The notes under the pieces: model-generated | The model's database searches: none | What the model saw: only the letters and a program-made list of their open reading frames with translations | What the model was told of the DNA's origin: nothing | Translations under genes and position numbers: made by a program | Assembly (NCBI GenBank): GCA_945873145.1 | Contig: CAMCBZ010000005.1 | Location: 1 to 64,000 of the forward strand | Length of the DNA: 64,000 bases | DNA from: an uncultured Prevotella sp. | Lineage (GTDB): Bacteria > Bacteroidota > Bacteroidia > Bacteroidales > Bacteroidaceae | Direction: 5' to 3' | Part shown: positions 1-8,784 of the stretch, in pieces | Layout: the number at the start of each line of letters is the position of its first letter | How positions within the stretch are numbered: the stretch's first letter is position 1

Positions 1-630
1 GGCGCCACTGCCGTGCGTGCCGTGCTGAGTATGCCGGAATATATGAACACGAAGATCTTTGAAGTGAACCCTGACCGCTGCGACGAACTCAATCAGTTGC
101 TCAACGATCAGGCGCTGGTCATCAATGCCGATCCGCGCGACATGGGCGTGCTGACCGACGAGGGCATCTACAACACGCAGGCTTTCGTGTCGCTCACCGG
201 CAATGCCGAGACCAACATCCTAGCCTGCCTGGCTGCCAAGCGCATGGGTGTGCGCAAGACTGTGGCCATGGTCGAGAGCATGGGCTACGCCAGTATGGCT
301 GAAAGCCTCGACATCGGTACGATCATCAACAAGAAGGCCATTGCTGCCAGCCGCATCTATCAGCTCATGCTCGATGCCGACGTGATGAATGTCACCTTCC
401 TGCTTTCGGCCAATGCCGACGTGGCGGAGTTTATCCCCAAACCCGATTCCAAGGTGACACGGAAACCCGTCAAGGACCTTGGACTGCCGCAGGGCATGAC
501 CATCGGCGGCCTCGTCAGAGGCGGAGAGGGTATGCTGGTGTCGGGTAATACGCAGATACAAGCCGGCGACGACGTGGTGGTGTTCTGCCACAACGTCAAC
601 ATGAAGAAGATCGAGAAATTCTTCAATTGA
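1..630 (+). CDS. trkA: Trk system potassium uptake protein TrkA (C-terminal part)
   Basis: The reading frame is open from the first base, so the gene starts before the window; 209 codons are visible. TrkA is the peripheral NAD-binding regulatory subunit of the Trk potassium channel, on the cytoplasmic face of the membrane. The visible part reads as the end of a Rossmann-type RCK_N domain (EVNPDRCDELN, then SLTGNAETNILACLAAKRMG) followed by an RCK_C domain (FIPKPDSKVTRKPVKDLGLP to GDDVVVFC). It is probably the second of the two RCK units usual in this family. The next gene, 73 bases on and on the same strand, is trkH, the membrane subunit, which supports the call. Confidence 0.93.
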   Translation, partial: GATAVRAVLSMPEYMNTKIFEVNPDRCDELNQLLNDQALVINADPRDMGVLTDEGIYNTQAFVSLTGNAETNILACLAAKRMGVRKTVAMVESMGYASMAESLDIGTIINKKAIAASRIYQLMLDADVMNVTFLLSANADVAEFIPKPDSKVTRKPVKDLGLPQGMTIGGLVRGGEGMLVSGNTQIQAGDDVVVFCHNVNMKKIEKFFN

Positions 631-703
631 TGAATTTCATCGTATGCGCGTTTCATCGTATGCATATCCTTAGATTAGCAATAAGAAATAGGAGACTGTA
701 GGT

Positions 704-2161
704 GTGATCAACTTTAAAATCGTTTATAAGATACTGGGCTCACTGCTCTTTCTGGAAGCTTTGATGATGCTGACGTGTTTAGGCATCGCGCTGTACTATG
801 GCGAGGAAGACACCTTTGCCTTTCTCGTCTCCATCGTCGTCACCGTACTCTGTGGCATCATCCTGGGGTATAAGGGACGCAATGCCGAGAACATCATGTC
901 GCGCCGTGACTCTTATCTGATCGTCACGCTCACCTGGACCGTGTTCTCGCTCTTTGGTACAATACCTTTTTTGGTGGGCGGCTATCTCCATAGTTTCACG
1001 GATGCCTACTTCGAGACAATGTCGGGATTCACCACGACGGGAGCCACGATCATCGACGATGTGGAGTGTCTGCCCCACGGCATCCTGTTCTGGCGGTCAT
1101 TGACCCACTGGATAGGCGGCTTGGGAATCGTGTTCTTCACCATTGCCGTGCTGCCGCAGGTGGTCGGCGGAAGCACAAAGGTGTTTGCCGCGGAGGCTAC
1201 CGGACCGATCAAGAGCAAGCTCAGCCCGCGGCTGTCGACGAGTGCCAAATGGATCTGGCTCGTCTATCTGTTTATCACCTTTGGCGGCATGGCCGGTTTC
1301 ATGCTCTTCGGCATGAACTGGTTCGAGGGCATCAACTACGCCATGTCGACGGCTGCCACGGGCGGCTACTCGATCTACAACGATAGTATCGAGCACTTCC
1401 ATTCTCCGGGGATGGAGTATACGGCCACTTTCTTCTGCTTCATCTCGGGTGTCAACTTCACGCTGTTCTATTGTGCTGTGGTCAAGCAAAAGGTCAAGTC
1501 GCTGTGGCGCGACACTGAGTTCCGGCTCTATCTGATACTCACTGCGCTGTTTACTGTCTTCATCATGATGGAGCTCATCGCGCGCAACCACTATGGTTTG
1601 GAGCATGCCTTCCGGTCCTCGCTGTTCTCCGTGGTGTCGTTTATGACGACGACGGGACTGTTCAACGACGATGCTGGCAAGTGGCCCCACGTCACGTGGG
1701 TTGTCCTGGCCTTGTGTATGCTGGTCGGCGGTTGCTCGGGCAGTACGGCAGGAGGCATGAAATGCGTGCGCATCTCCATGCTCTTCAAGGTGTTGCGCAA
1801 TGAGCTGCGTCAGCGTCTCCACCCCCATGCCGTGTTGCCGTTGAAGATCAGCGGGGTAAACATCACCTATCCTCAGCGCGTCTCACTGTTGGCGTTCTTC
1901 ACAGCCTATCTGTTGCTCATCTTCATCTCGGCTTTCGTGATGATCGCAGCGGGCATTGACAACACCAACGCCATCACCATCGCCATGAGTTGTATCGGCA
2001 ATGTGGGACCGACATTAGGCTTGGAGATAGGACCTACGATGTCGTGGTCAATGCTTCCCGACTTTGCCAAGTGGATCTGCACCATTATGATGCTCTTCGG
2101 CCGTTTGGAGATTTTTTCGGTGATCGTCTGCCTCACACCGTCGTTCTGGACGAAAAATTAG
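704..2161 (+). CDS. trkH: Trk system potassium uptake protein TrkH
   Basis: This is the integral-membrane, potassium-translocating subunit of the Trk system, 485 residues. The fourfold pore-loop architecture can be seen: TTTGAT at residues 110-115, STAATGGYS at about 215-223, FMTTTGLF near 315 and CIGNVGPTLG near 435. Each carries the selectivity-filter glycine of the SKT family. Hydrophobic membrane segments fill the rest. The start chosen is GTG at 704 (protein begins MINFKIVYKILG), with an AGGAG-like sequence about 12 bases before it; no ATG fits the family start better. It lies directly behind trkA, and the two are probably co-transcribed. Confidence 0.95.
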   Translation: MINFKIVYKILGSLLFLEALMMLTCLGIALYYGEEDTFAFLVSIVVTVLCGIILGYKGRNAENIMSRRDSYLIVTLTWTVFSLFGTIPFLVGGYLHSFTDAYFETMSGFTTTGATIIDDVECLPHGILFWRSLTHWIGGLGIVFFTIAVLPQVVGGSTKVFAAEATGPIKSKLSPRLSTSAKWIWLVYLFITFGGMAGFMLFGMNWFEGINYAMSTAATGGYSIYNDSIEHFHSPGMEYTATFFCFISGVNFTLFYCAVVKQKVKSLWRDTEFRLYLILTALFTVFIMMELIARNHYGLEHAFRSSLFSVVSFMTTTGLFNDDAGKWPHVTWVVLALCMLVGGCSGSTAGGMKCVRISMLFKVLRNELRQRLHPHAVLPLKISGVNITYPQRVSLLAFFTAYLLLIFISAFVMIAAGIDNTNAITIAMSCIGNVGPTLGLEIGPTMSWSMLPDFAKWICTIMMLFGRLEIFSVIVCLTPSFWTKN

Positions 2162-2216
2162 TAAGATAGTGTCACGTTTGGATAATTGAGGCAGTATGAT
2201 GTCGCTTGTATTTACG

Positions 2217-2224
2217 TAACTTTG
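2217..2224 (+). promoter_or_regulatory. -7 box of the manA promoter
   Basis: TAACTTTG matches the Bacteroidetes -7 consensus TAnnTTTG, 47 bases before the manA start codon. No well-spaced TTTG -33 box was found. Confidence 0.7.
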
Positions 2225-2271
2225 CAGCGCAAAAACGTATATACAAGTAGACATTAATAAACTGATAAGAT

Positions 2272-3234
2272 ATGAAGCCTTTACGTTTTAAGCCTTTGCT
2301 GAAGCAGACTCTCTGGGGTGGCAACAAAATCATCCCGTTCAAACATCTCCACGACAGTCTCGAAAATGTCGGGGAGAGCTGGGAGATCTCCGGTGTTCCC
2401 GGCAATGAGACCATTGTCAGCGAAGGAGAATATGCCGGTCGGCCGCTGAGTGCTGTCGTGGCTGATATGAAAGAAAAACTGGTGGGCGCTGCCAACTATC
2501 AGCGTTTCGGCAATGAGTTTCCGCTGCTCATCAAGTTCATCGATGCCGCTCGTCCACTGTCCATCCAGGTACACCCTACGGACGAGATTGCCCACAAGCA
2601 AGGTAAAGAACGCGGCAAGACCGAGATGTGGTATGTCATGGACTCTGATCCTGACGCCAGCTTGCTCGTTGGATTGAAGAAGAGAATCACTCCTGAGGAG
2701 TATAAGGAGATGGTAGCCAACGACACGATCGTGGACGCTATCGACCACTACGACGTGAAGGAAGGCGACTGCTTCTTCCTCCCTGCCGGCCGCATCCACA
2801 GCATCGGCAAGGGCTGCTTCCTCTGCGAGGTCCAGCAGACAAGCGATGTTACCTATCGCATCTACGACTTCAAGCGTAAGGATAAAGACGGCAACTACCG
2901 TCAGCTCCACACCCAGGAGGCTGCTGAGAGCATCAACTACACCGTGCTGCCCAACTACCGCACGGAGTATGTGCCTGAGGAGAACAAGGGCGTCACGCTG
3001 GTGCAGTGCCCTTACTTCCACACGCTGCTCTACGATCTGAGCAGTCCTGTGACGATTGACATCTCGGCGCTGGACAGTTTTGTCATCACCATCGTCACCA
3101 AAGGCAGTGGCAAGCTCACCGACAACGAGGGCAATGTCATCGATGTGCAGGCCGGCGACAGCCTGATCTTCCCGGCTACTACCAAGCAGATCAAGACTGG
3201 GGGAAGAATGAAACTCATCGAGACTTACGTGTAA
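2272..3234 (+). CDS. manA: mannose-6-phosphate isomerase, class I
   Basis: A cytoplasmic zinc-dependent cupin enzyme interconverting mannose-6-phosphate and fructose-6-phosphate, 320 residues, the usual length of the short class I form. Expected zinc ligands are present: Gln99 and His101 in IQVHPTDE, Glu118 in KTEMWYVM and His176 in LPAGRIHSIGKG. The opening KPLLKQTLWGGNKI is typical of the family. It has its own -7 box and is followed by a strong terminator, so it is likely monocistronic. Confidence 0.93.
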   Translation: MKPLRFKPLLKQTLWGGNKIIPFKHLHDSLENVGESWEISGVPGNETIVSEGEYAGRPLSAVVADMKEKLVGAANYQRFGNEFPLLIKFIDAARPLSIQVHPTDEIAHKQGKERGKTEMWYVMDSDPDASLLVGLKKRITPEEYKEMVANDTIVDAIDHYDVKEGDCFFLPAGRIHSIGKGCFLCEVQQTSDVTYRIYDFKRKDKDGNYRQLHTQEAAESINYTVLPNYRTEYVPEENKGVTLVQCPYFHTLLYDLSSPVTIDISALDSFVITIVTKGSGKLTDNEGNVIDVQAGDSLIFPATTKQIKTGGRMKLIETYV

Positions 3235-3267
3235 GCAAAGCGTAAAAACGGTTAGATTGATGATGGT

Positions 3268-3303
3268 GAAATAGCAAGCAGGGAATGACCTGCTTGCTAT
3301 TTC
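3268..3303 (+). terminator. rho-independent terminator after manA
   Basis: A perfect 15-bp stem (3268-3282 with 3289-3303), a 6-base loop and a following T-rich run, 34 bases after the manA stop codon. Confidence 0.85.
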
Positions 3304-3689
3304 TTTTTACAAAACACCTTCCACTTCAACTCGCAATCTAGAGAGCGCAGAATCGCCTTTTCGTCTTCAAACCCAGAAAAAACTGACTTTTCCCATCGAT
3401 TTTTGCATTGTATCGTGCTCAGAAAGGCACTTTGGTGCTGTCATTACGGCGTGATGACAGCATCAGAAAGCCTTTCTGACCACATCAAAAAGCCTTTCTG
3501 ATCAGAAATTCTCTAGAGAATTTTGCAAGAAAAAGCCGAGATGTTATAGGGAAAAAACGCTCATGTTTATAACGTATTTGTTATCAATGACTTACAAAAA
3601 CGCGCTATTTTTCGCGAAAATCAGAGCGAAGGAGGTCTTCGTCGCAAAGAATCGATTCTCAGAGCCCGTTTTTTGTCAGAAATAACAAC
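3304..3689. repeat. gene-free stretch with small palindromes and a 22-bp direct repeat
   Basis: No credible gene in either strand. GCTGTCAT at 3437-3444 pairs with ATGACAGC at 3454-3461. Two direct copies of a 20-base word containing AAAGCCTTTCTGA begin at 3461 and 3483 (22-bp period), and the reverse form CAGAAAGGC lies just before at about 3420. TCTCTAGAGA near 3511 is another short palindrome. The stretch separates the convergent manA and recA genes. Confidence 0.6.
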
Positions 3690-3724
3690 AAAGGGAAGAG
3701 CCGGCTCTGTCGGCTCTTCCCTTT
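3690..3724 (-). terminator. terminator after recA
   Basis: A perfect 14-bp stem (3690-3703 with 3711-3724), 7-base loop, followed on the minus strand by a T-rich run. It lies 13 bases past the recA stop codon. Confidence 0.85.
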
Positions 3725-3737
3725 GGATGAATGGTGA

Positions 3738-4787
3738 TTATTCTTTGTGATCTTTGATGGCTTTCATCACCAGTCCGGTGATCTCTTCCGAAAGTTCCGG
3801 GTTGTCGTTGATCAGCTTGATGGTAGCGTCGCGGCCCTGAGCCAACCGGCTGCCGTTGTAACTGAACCAACTGCCGCTCTTCTGGACGATGTTGTATTCC
3901 ACTCCGAGGTCCACGAGCTCACCGGCCTTGTTGATGCCCTGGCCGAAGAGAATGTCGAACTCAGCCTTGCGGAAAGGAGGTGCTACCTTGTTCTTCACCA
4001 CCTTCACACGCACGTGGTTGCCATATACCTCGTCGCCGTCCTTGAGCTGACTGGTACGGCGAATATCGAGACGAACGGAAGCGTAGAACTTCAGTGCGTT
4101 ACCACCCGTGGTGGTCTCGGGGTTGCCAAACATCACACCGATCTTCTCACGCAACTGGTTGATGAAGATGCAGCAAGTGTTGGTCTTGGAGATCGTGCCG
4201 GTGAGCTTGCGCAAGGCCTGACTCATCAGTCGGGCCTGCAGGCCGACGGCAGAGTCGCCCATGGTGCCCTCGATCTCTTTCTTCGGCGTCAGCGCGGCGA
4301 CAGAGTCCACGACGAGGATGTCCACTGCCGAGGAGCTGATGAGCTGGTCGGCAATTTGCAGTGCCTGCTCACCATTGTCGGGCTGAGAAATCCAGAGGTT
4401 GTCAACGTCCACACCGAGTTTCTCGGCATAGAAGCGGTCGAAGGCGTGCTCAGCGTCGATGAAGGCAGCGATGCCGCCCTGCTTCTGTGCCTCGGCGATG
4501 GCGTGGATGGCCAGCGTCGTCTTACCGGAAGACTCAGGACCATAGATCTCGATGATACGGCCACGGGGGTAGCCGCCTACGCCGAGGGCGCAGTCCAGAC
4601 CGATGGACCCCGTGGGGATGACCTCCACGTTCTCCACCTTCTCGTCGCCCATGCGCATGATCGATCCCTTGCCAAAGTCCTTCTCGATCTTTGCCATGGC
4701 CTCCTGAAGTGATTTCAGTTTGCCTTCACGCTCTTTCTTATCTTGTGCTGCTTTCTCTGCAGCCAGTTCTTCTTCTGTTTTTGCCAT
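3738..4787 (-). CDS. recA: recombinase RecA
   Basis: The DNA strand-exchange and SOS co-protease protein, 349 residues from the chosen start. Walker A is GPESSGKT at residues 83-90, Walker B is DILVVDSV near 158, and the DNA-binding loop 2 region reads [17 protein letters not shown]. The open frame continues upstream to 4877, but that part overlaps the end of the neighbouring gene and has no family similarity. ATG at 4787 ([12 protein letters not shown]) gives the normal RecA N-terminus. Only 37 bases separate it from the upstream saccharopine dehydrogenase-like gene, so they are probably co-transcribed. No LexA-type site was recognised. Confidence 0.97.
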   Translation of the reverse strand: MAKTEEELAAEKAAQDKKEREGKLKSLQEAMAKIEKDFGKGSIMRMGDEKVENVEVIPTGSIGLDCALGVGGYPRGRIIEIYGPESSGKTTLAIHAIAEAQKQGGIAAFIDAEHAFDRFYAEKLGVDVDNLWISQPDNGEQALQIADQLISSSAVDILVVDSVAALTPKKEIEGTMGDSAVGLQARLMSQALRKLTGTISKTNTCCIFINQLREKIGVMFGNPETTTGGNALKFYASVRLDIRRTSQLKDGDEVYGNHVRVKVVKNKVAPPFRKAEFDILFGQGINKAGELVDLGVEYNIVQKSGSWFSYNGSRLAQGRDATIKLINDNPELSEEITGLVMKAIKDHKE

Positions 4788-4824
4788 TTCTGTTGTTGTT
4801 GTCTGTTTGTGGTATTTGGAATGA

Positions 4825-6063
4825 TTACAGTTCCAGGTCGCCGTCGTGAACCTCGTGCCAGGGCAGTCCCTGCTCACCGAGTACCTTCAAGAACGGATCC
4901 GGGTCGAACTCCTCAACGTTGTACACGCCCGGTTTGCGCCAGATGCCTTTGAGGAACATCATCGCGCCGGTCATGGCCGGAACGCCGGTGGTGTAGCTCA
5001 CGCCCTGCATGCCTGTCTCCTTGTAAGCGTCCTGATGCTTGCAGTTGTTATATATATAATAGGTGTGTTCCTTGCCGTCTTTGATGCCACGGATGCGGCA
5101 GCCGATGGATGTCTCGCCGTCGTAGTTCTCGCCGAGATCCTGCGGGTTGGGCAGCACGGCCTTGAGGAACTGCAGCGGTACGATGTTGACTTTCACCATC
5201 TTGCCGGAGCCGTCGGCGAGCGGAGCCTCGTAGGTCACCTCGTCGATGCGCGACATGCCGAGGTTCTGAATGCAGTCGAGATAGGTCAGATACTGCTGCC
5301 CGAAGGTCATCCAGAAGCGTGCGCGGCGGATTGTCGGGAAGTTGATCACCAGACTCTCCAGTTCCTCGTGGTGCATGAGGTAGCTCTCGCGCGGCCCGAT
5401 GTTGGGGTAAGTGAGCGCCTTGTGCACGGCGAGCGGGTCAGTCTCAATCCATTTGCCGTTCTCGTAATAGAGACCTTTCTGTGTGATCTCACGGATGTTG
5501 ATCTCCGGGTTGAAGTTGGTGGCGAAGGCCTTGTGGTGGTTGCCGGCGTTGCAGTCCACGATGTCGAGGTCGATAATCTCGTCGAAGACATGCTTGGCAG
5601 CGTAGGCGGTGAACACCTGGCTCACGCCCGGGTCGAAGCCACAGCCGAGGATGGCGGTGAGTCCGGCTTTCTCGAAGCGGTCGCGGTAAGCCCACTGCCA
5701 GCTGTACTCAAAGTGAGCCTCGTCCTTGGGCTCGTAGTTGGCGGTGTCGAGATAGTTGACGCCGCATGCCAGACAGGCGTCCATGATGGTCAGGTCCTGG
5801 TAGGGCAGGGCAAGGTTGATGACCAACTCGGGCTTGTAGCTGCCGATGAGTTGCTTGAGCTGCTCCACATCGTCGGCGTCGACCTCAGCGGTTTGGATGT
5901 CCATCTTGTATCCCTTGTCATGGATAGCCTTGACGAGTTTGTCGCACTTATCCTTGTGGTGGCTGGCGATCATCAACTCAGAGAAGACGTCCTGGTTCTG
6001 TACCATCTTGAAGGCGCAGACCGTAGCTACGCCTCCGGCTCCAATCATTAATACTCTACTCAT
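4825..6063 (-). CDS. saccharopine dehydrogenase family protein (carboxynorspermidine dehydrogenase-like)
   Basis: A 412-residue NAD(P)-dependent oxidoreductase. The N-terminus [17 protein letters not shown] is a Rossmann dinucleotide-binding motif (GxGxxxxxxA). The sequence then follows the saccharopine dehydrogenase family, with [16 protein letters not shown] and [17 protein letters not shown]. In Bacteroidetes the close homologues are annotated carboxynorspermidine synthase or dehydrogenase, the enzyme that condenses aspartate semialdehyde with a diamine in the alternative spermidine route. The partner decarboxylase (nspC) is not in the window, so the exact substrate is inferred from family. 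It lies between a small conserved gene and recA in one minus-strand unit. Confidence 0.8.
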   Translation of the reverse strand: MSRVLMIGAGGVATVCAFKMVQNQDVFSELMIASHHKDKCDKLVKAIHDKGYKMDIQTAEVDADDVEQLKQLIGSYKPELVINLALPYQDLTIMDACLACGVNYLDTANYEPKDEAHFEYSWQWAYRDRFEKAGLTAILGCGFDPGVSQVFTAYAAKHVFDEIIDLDIVDCNAGNHHKAFATNFNPEINIREITQKGLYYENGKWIETDPLAVHKALTYPNIGPRESYLMHHEELESLVINFPTIRRARFWMTFGQQYLTYLDCIQNLGMSRIDEVTYEAPLADGSGKMVKVNIVPLQFLKAVLPNPQDLGENYDGETSIGCRIRGIKDGKEHTYYIYNNCKHQDAYKETGMQGVSYTTGVPAMTGAMMFLKGIWRKPGVYNVEEFDPDPFLKVLGEQGLPWHEVHDGDLEL

Positions 6064-6130
6064 AGTTATATTCTTTTCTTGTTGTTTCTTTTTTAGTGTG
6101 AGTCCAAAGGGCTCCTGTCGTGTTGTCGGC

Positions 6131-6748
6131 TTAGTCCTCAGTCTTCAACTCGTCGGCTTTGATGCCGAGCGCGTTCATCAGCGAGTAGCCGAGAATCTCC
6201 TGACGGAAGTTGCCGCCGGGCATGGGCTGCATGGCGAAAACGGTGATACGCTTGTCGTCGGGAGCGTCGTGCAGGGCACGGCTCACGAGGTCGTAGCTCT
6301 CACCTTCCTCACCGTTGGGAATGATCATCAGCCGCCGCACTTCGTCGTGCTCAAGTATCGTGCGGATCGCATCCTGCATGTAGTCGTCCTTGGCGACCAT
6401 GCTGCCGGTGGGATAGGCGTTGACGAGAAACTCGCCGAGCTTGTCGTCGCGGAAAGCCTGGGCGTTGAGTTCGGTGTCGTAGACCGACGGCGAGAAGTTG
6501 TCGAGCTGTTTCTTGCTCTTGTCGTGGAGCAAGACCAGTTGCGTCTCGTGCGGCTTGCTGTCCTCGCGCAGTCCGCCGTCAAGGGCAATGTCCACAGCCC
6601 AGCGGCTGAGATCAGCCTTAGGGATGCGACGGCCTATCATCCGCTCGAACTGTACGCTCAGGCGGAAGGTGACGAGGTCGATGTAGTCGGCATCGGCCAA
6701 AATGATGTTTTCGCTAAGTTTTACGTTTTGGGTATTTGGCATGTTCAT
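6131..6748 (-). CDS. conserved Bacteroidetes protein of unknown function (DUF6621-like)
   Basis: A soluble protein of 205 residues from the ATG at 6748 (MNMPNTQNVKLSEN), or 203 from 6742. No signal peptide, membrane segment or enzyme motif is visible. It resembles, from memory, a Bacteroidales family labelled DUF6621; typical features are an N-terminal LADADYIDLVTFRLSVQFERMIGR stretch split around a helix and a C-terminal EILGYSLMNALGIKADEL. A function cannot be given. The -7 box ends only 4 bases before the first ATG, so the message may be leaderless or start at the second ATG. It is followed after 67 bases by the dehydrogenase and then recA. Confidence 0.7.
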   Translation of the reverse strand: MNMPNTQNVKLSENIILADADYIDLVTFRLSVQFERMIGRRIPKADLSRWAVDIALDGGLREDSKPHETQLVLLHDKSKKQLDNFSPSVYDTELNAQAFRDDKLGEFLVNAYPTGSMVAKDDYMQDAIRTILEHDEVRRLMIIPNGEEGESYDLVSRALHDAPDDKRITVFAMQPMPGGNFRQEILGYSLMNALGIKADELKTED

Positions 6749-6752
6749 ATTG

Positions 6753-6760
6753 CAAAGGTA
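6753..6760 (-). promoter_or_regulatory. -7 box abutting the DUF6621-like start codon
   Basis: TACCTTTG on the minus strand; only four bases lie between the box and the ATG at 6748. With start sites usually a few bases past this box, the transcript would begin at or next to the start codon. Confidence 0.7.
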
Positions 6761-6842
6761 CAGCAAACGTGGGGAATATCAAAGGAAAACATCATTTTTT
6801 TATTCTATGAAACCGCAATGAAGCACCGCGAAAAGTGGTTTC

Positions 6843-7691
6843 TTAATAGACGCTTTCCACCGTATAGCCCTGAGCCTTCAACGTGGCGAGAACGCCATCA
6901 CTGCCTCCCAGCGCTGAGGCGGGGAGTACGAAGAAGGTGGGCTTGCCGGACATGAAGGTCACCATCTTGGCTGTCCAGGCTTTGATGTCGGGTTTGGCGC
7001 CGATGGTCAGGGCATTGGCGGCAGAGCCATCCATGTCCTTGTTGTCGAAGGCTGCTACGCTCTTGTCCACCTTGAGCAGTGCGGCATTGGTATTCTCAAG
7101 AAAGGCTACGAGCTCAGCAGCCTGTTTCTCCGGTGAGATGGCTTTCAGTGCGTTGATATACTCGTCGGCATCTGTGAGTCCATAGACGGGTTCTCCGTTG
7201 CGGCGGGCCTGCGCTTCGAAATACTCATTGAAGGAATGTGTCGGATCGTATTCGCCCATGTGGTTGGCGACGAAGAGCAGTTTGTAGAAGTCGGAGAGGA
7301 CGGCCAACGGCATCTTACCATTGTAGCGTCGCTGGTTGTAGGGACTGTTCCAGGAGACTTCGGTGTATTTCTTGAGGAAGGCGTCGAGCAACTTCACCTG
7401 TGCTGGCGTGAGCAATGAGGAGAGCGTCTTGCCCTCGGGCAGGCGCTCCGCGTCGCTGATGGCCGAAGCATAAGGTGTGCGGTTGATGTCCTCAACGAGC
7501 TGGTCGGTGTTGGTGAGGGCGTCCTTGATGGCAGTGACGTTGTCCACGACACCTAAAGGATTGATATAGGGATGTGAGGCGACAATGAATGAGGGCTTCA
7601 GACTGTCGCCGGAGACTTTGTAGAGGAGTTGGGCATTAGCCTTAACAGCGAGACAGCAGAAGGCCATCACGATGATCAGAATTTTTTTCAT
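6843..7691 (-). CDS. TraB/GumN family protein, exported
   Basis: A 282-residue protein with a Sec signal peptide (MKKILIIVMAFCCLAVKANAQ, cleavage probably after ANA). The body fits the TraB/GumN (PF01963) family: LLYKVSGDSLKPSFIVASHPY at the start replaces the usual lysine-rich variant of 'GTxH', and the C-terminus FFVLPASALGGSDGVLATLKAQGYTVESVY is the family's closing block. Members are thought to be metal-dependent hydrolase-like, but biochemistry is sparse. It follows the DUF4435 gene by 36 bases and may be the last gene of that unit, though it is envelope-directed and may be functionally unrelated. Confidence 0.8.
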   Translation of the reverse strand: MKKILIIVMAFCCLAVKANAQLLYKVSGDSLKPSFIVASHPYINPLGVVDNVTAIKDALTNTDQLVEDINRTPYASAISDAERLPEGKTLSSLLTPAQVKLLDAFLKKYTEVSWNSPYNQRRYNGKMPLAVLSDFYKLLFVANHMGEYDPTHSFNEYFEAQARRNGEPVYGLTDADEYINALKAISPEKQAAELVAFLENTNAALLKVDKSVAAFDNKDMDGSAANALTIGAKPDIKAWTAKMVTFMSGKPTFFVLPASALGGSDGVLATLKAQGYTVESVY

Positions 7692-7727
7692 GATAATGTT
7701 TAATATGTTAGATGAATACTTCTTGAA

Positions 7728-8780
7728 TCAGTTAATCGGTGTGTTAGTTGTGTTGTTGTTGATGAGGGATTCGTTGGGTTGCTTGTTGCAGCGCTCAACA
7801 AACGTTTTTAGGTCTTTCTCGATCTGATGATATTGTGGTGAGCGCAGGAAGCCGGCGTTTTTCTTGAGCATGGAGGTGATGTCGGTTAGACTGTTGGTAT
7901 AGCACGAGAGCTCGTTGCGACGTTGTGTGCCGTGAACGCTTTCGCGTGCGATCTCGCTCTGCCGTTGTCTGACGAGCTTTTCGCAGACTTTGCTGAGCAT
8001 AGGCACGACTACCTTGTCGAAGAGGTGGTGGCCCTGGATATACATGTAAGTGTTGTCGGGTGTGACGCCCAACTCTTTCAGACTGTCCTCTACTTGCTGA
8101 TAGCTCCTTTGCTCATTGGGATGGATGCGCCACAGCTGTGCTACTTTCTTTTCGGCTTTTTGTTTGACCCGGCTGATCGGTTCCCAAGGATTGGAAAGGG
8201 AAAAGCCGCCCGGCTCGATGATGCGCAGGAACTCGGTGAGCGTGAAGTCGTTGTAGTGGGGCGTGCGGTAGTACCAGATGTTCCAGACGAAGAGGGGATA
8301 GATGGCACGGGAATATTGCCGCAGATACTCTTCCATGTCGAAGATGCTGTGATCGTTGAGCGTCACGGCGACGCAGACCTCGTGGAGCGAAGGGGCATAG
8401 CACTGCATGTTCTCGATGGCGTAGGCGTAGGTGTGGAAGACGTAAGGATTGGAGATGACGGCGCGCGACGTCTCGGTCTTGCCCTGGATGAGGTAGTCGT
8501 AGTCAGCATCGACACAGGCAATCATGCTCTGTCCCGTCTTGCCGGAGAGCAGGCGCATGAGCACTGCCTTCTTTCCCCGCTCAAGATGTTGCATCCTCGA
8601 TGGCAGCATGATCTCGAAGTAGAGCGTGTCGGTCTCAAACTGACTGAGGATCTGCCGCCAGAAGAAGACGTCGTCGTAGCTCTCAACGTAGGCGACGACT
8701 TTCCTGCGCGCACGTTTCGACTGCAGCCGGTTGGCTGCCTCGAAATAGCTGGAGGTGAGGTTGTCTCTTAATCTTTTCAT
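7728..8780 (-). CDS. DUF4435 (TOPRIM-like) protein, partner of an AAA ATPase
   Basis: A 350-residue protein. Near the N-terminus VVAYVESYDDVFFWR places an acidic residue at Glu33, and MIACVDADYDYL gives Asp91, Asp93 and Asp95; this Glu plus DxD arrangement is the TOPRIM signature of the DUF4435 family. The rest has WYYR and Pro-rich blocks and a charged C-terminus without membrane segments. It starts 4 bases after the stop codon of an AAA ATPase, so the two are surely translated from one message. The same pair (ATPase plus DUF4435 TOPRIM) makes up the PARIS anti-phage system (AriA and AriB). Whether this one is a defence system is inferred from architecture only. Confidence 0.78.
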   Translation of the reverse strand: MKRLRDNLTSSYFEAANRLQSKRARRKVVAYVESYDDVFFWRQILSQFETDTLYFEIMLPSRMQHLERGKKAVLMRLLSGKTGQSMIACVDADYDYLIQGKTETSRAVISNPYVFHTYAYAIENMQCYAPSLHEVCVAVTLNDHSIFDMEEYLRQYSRAIYPLFVWNIWYYRTPHYNDFTLTEFLRIIEPGGFSLSNPWEPISRVKQKAEKKVAQLWRIHPNEQRSYQQVEDSLKELGVTPDNTYMYIQGHHLFDKVVVPMLSKVCEKLVRQRQSEIARESVHGTQRRNELSCYTNSLTDITSMLKKNAGFLRSPQYHQIEKDLKTFVERCNKQPNESLINNNTTNTPIN

Positions 8781-8784
8781 GGCT

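Noticed and set aside
4846..6051. 401-codon plus-strand open frame
   Set aside because: Antisense to the saccharopine dehydrogenase-like gene, which has strong family motifs; the frame is a shadow of its codon bias.
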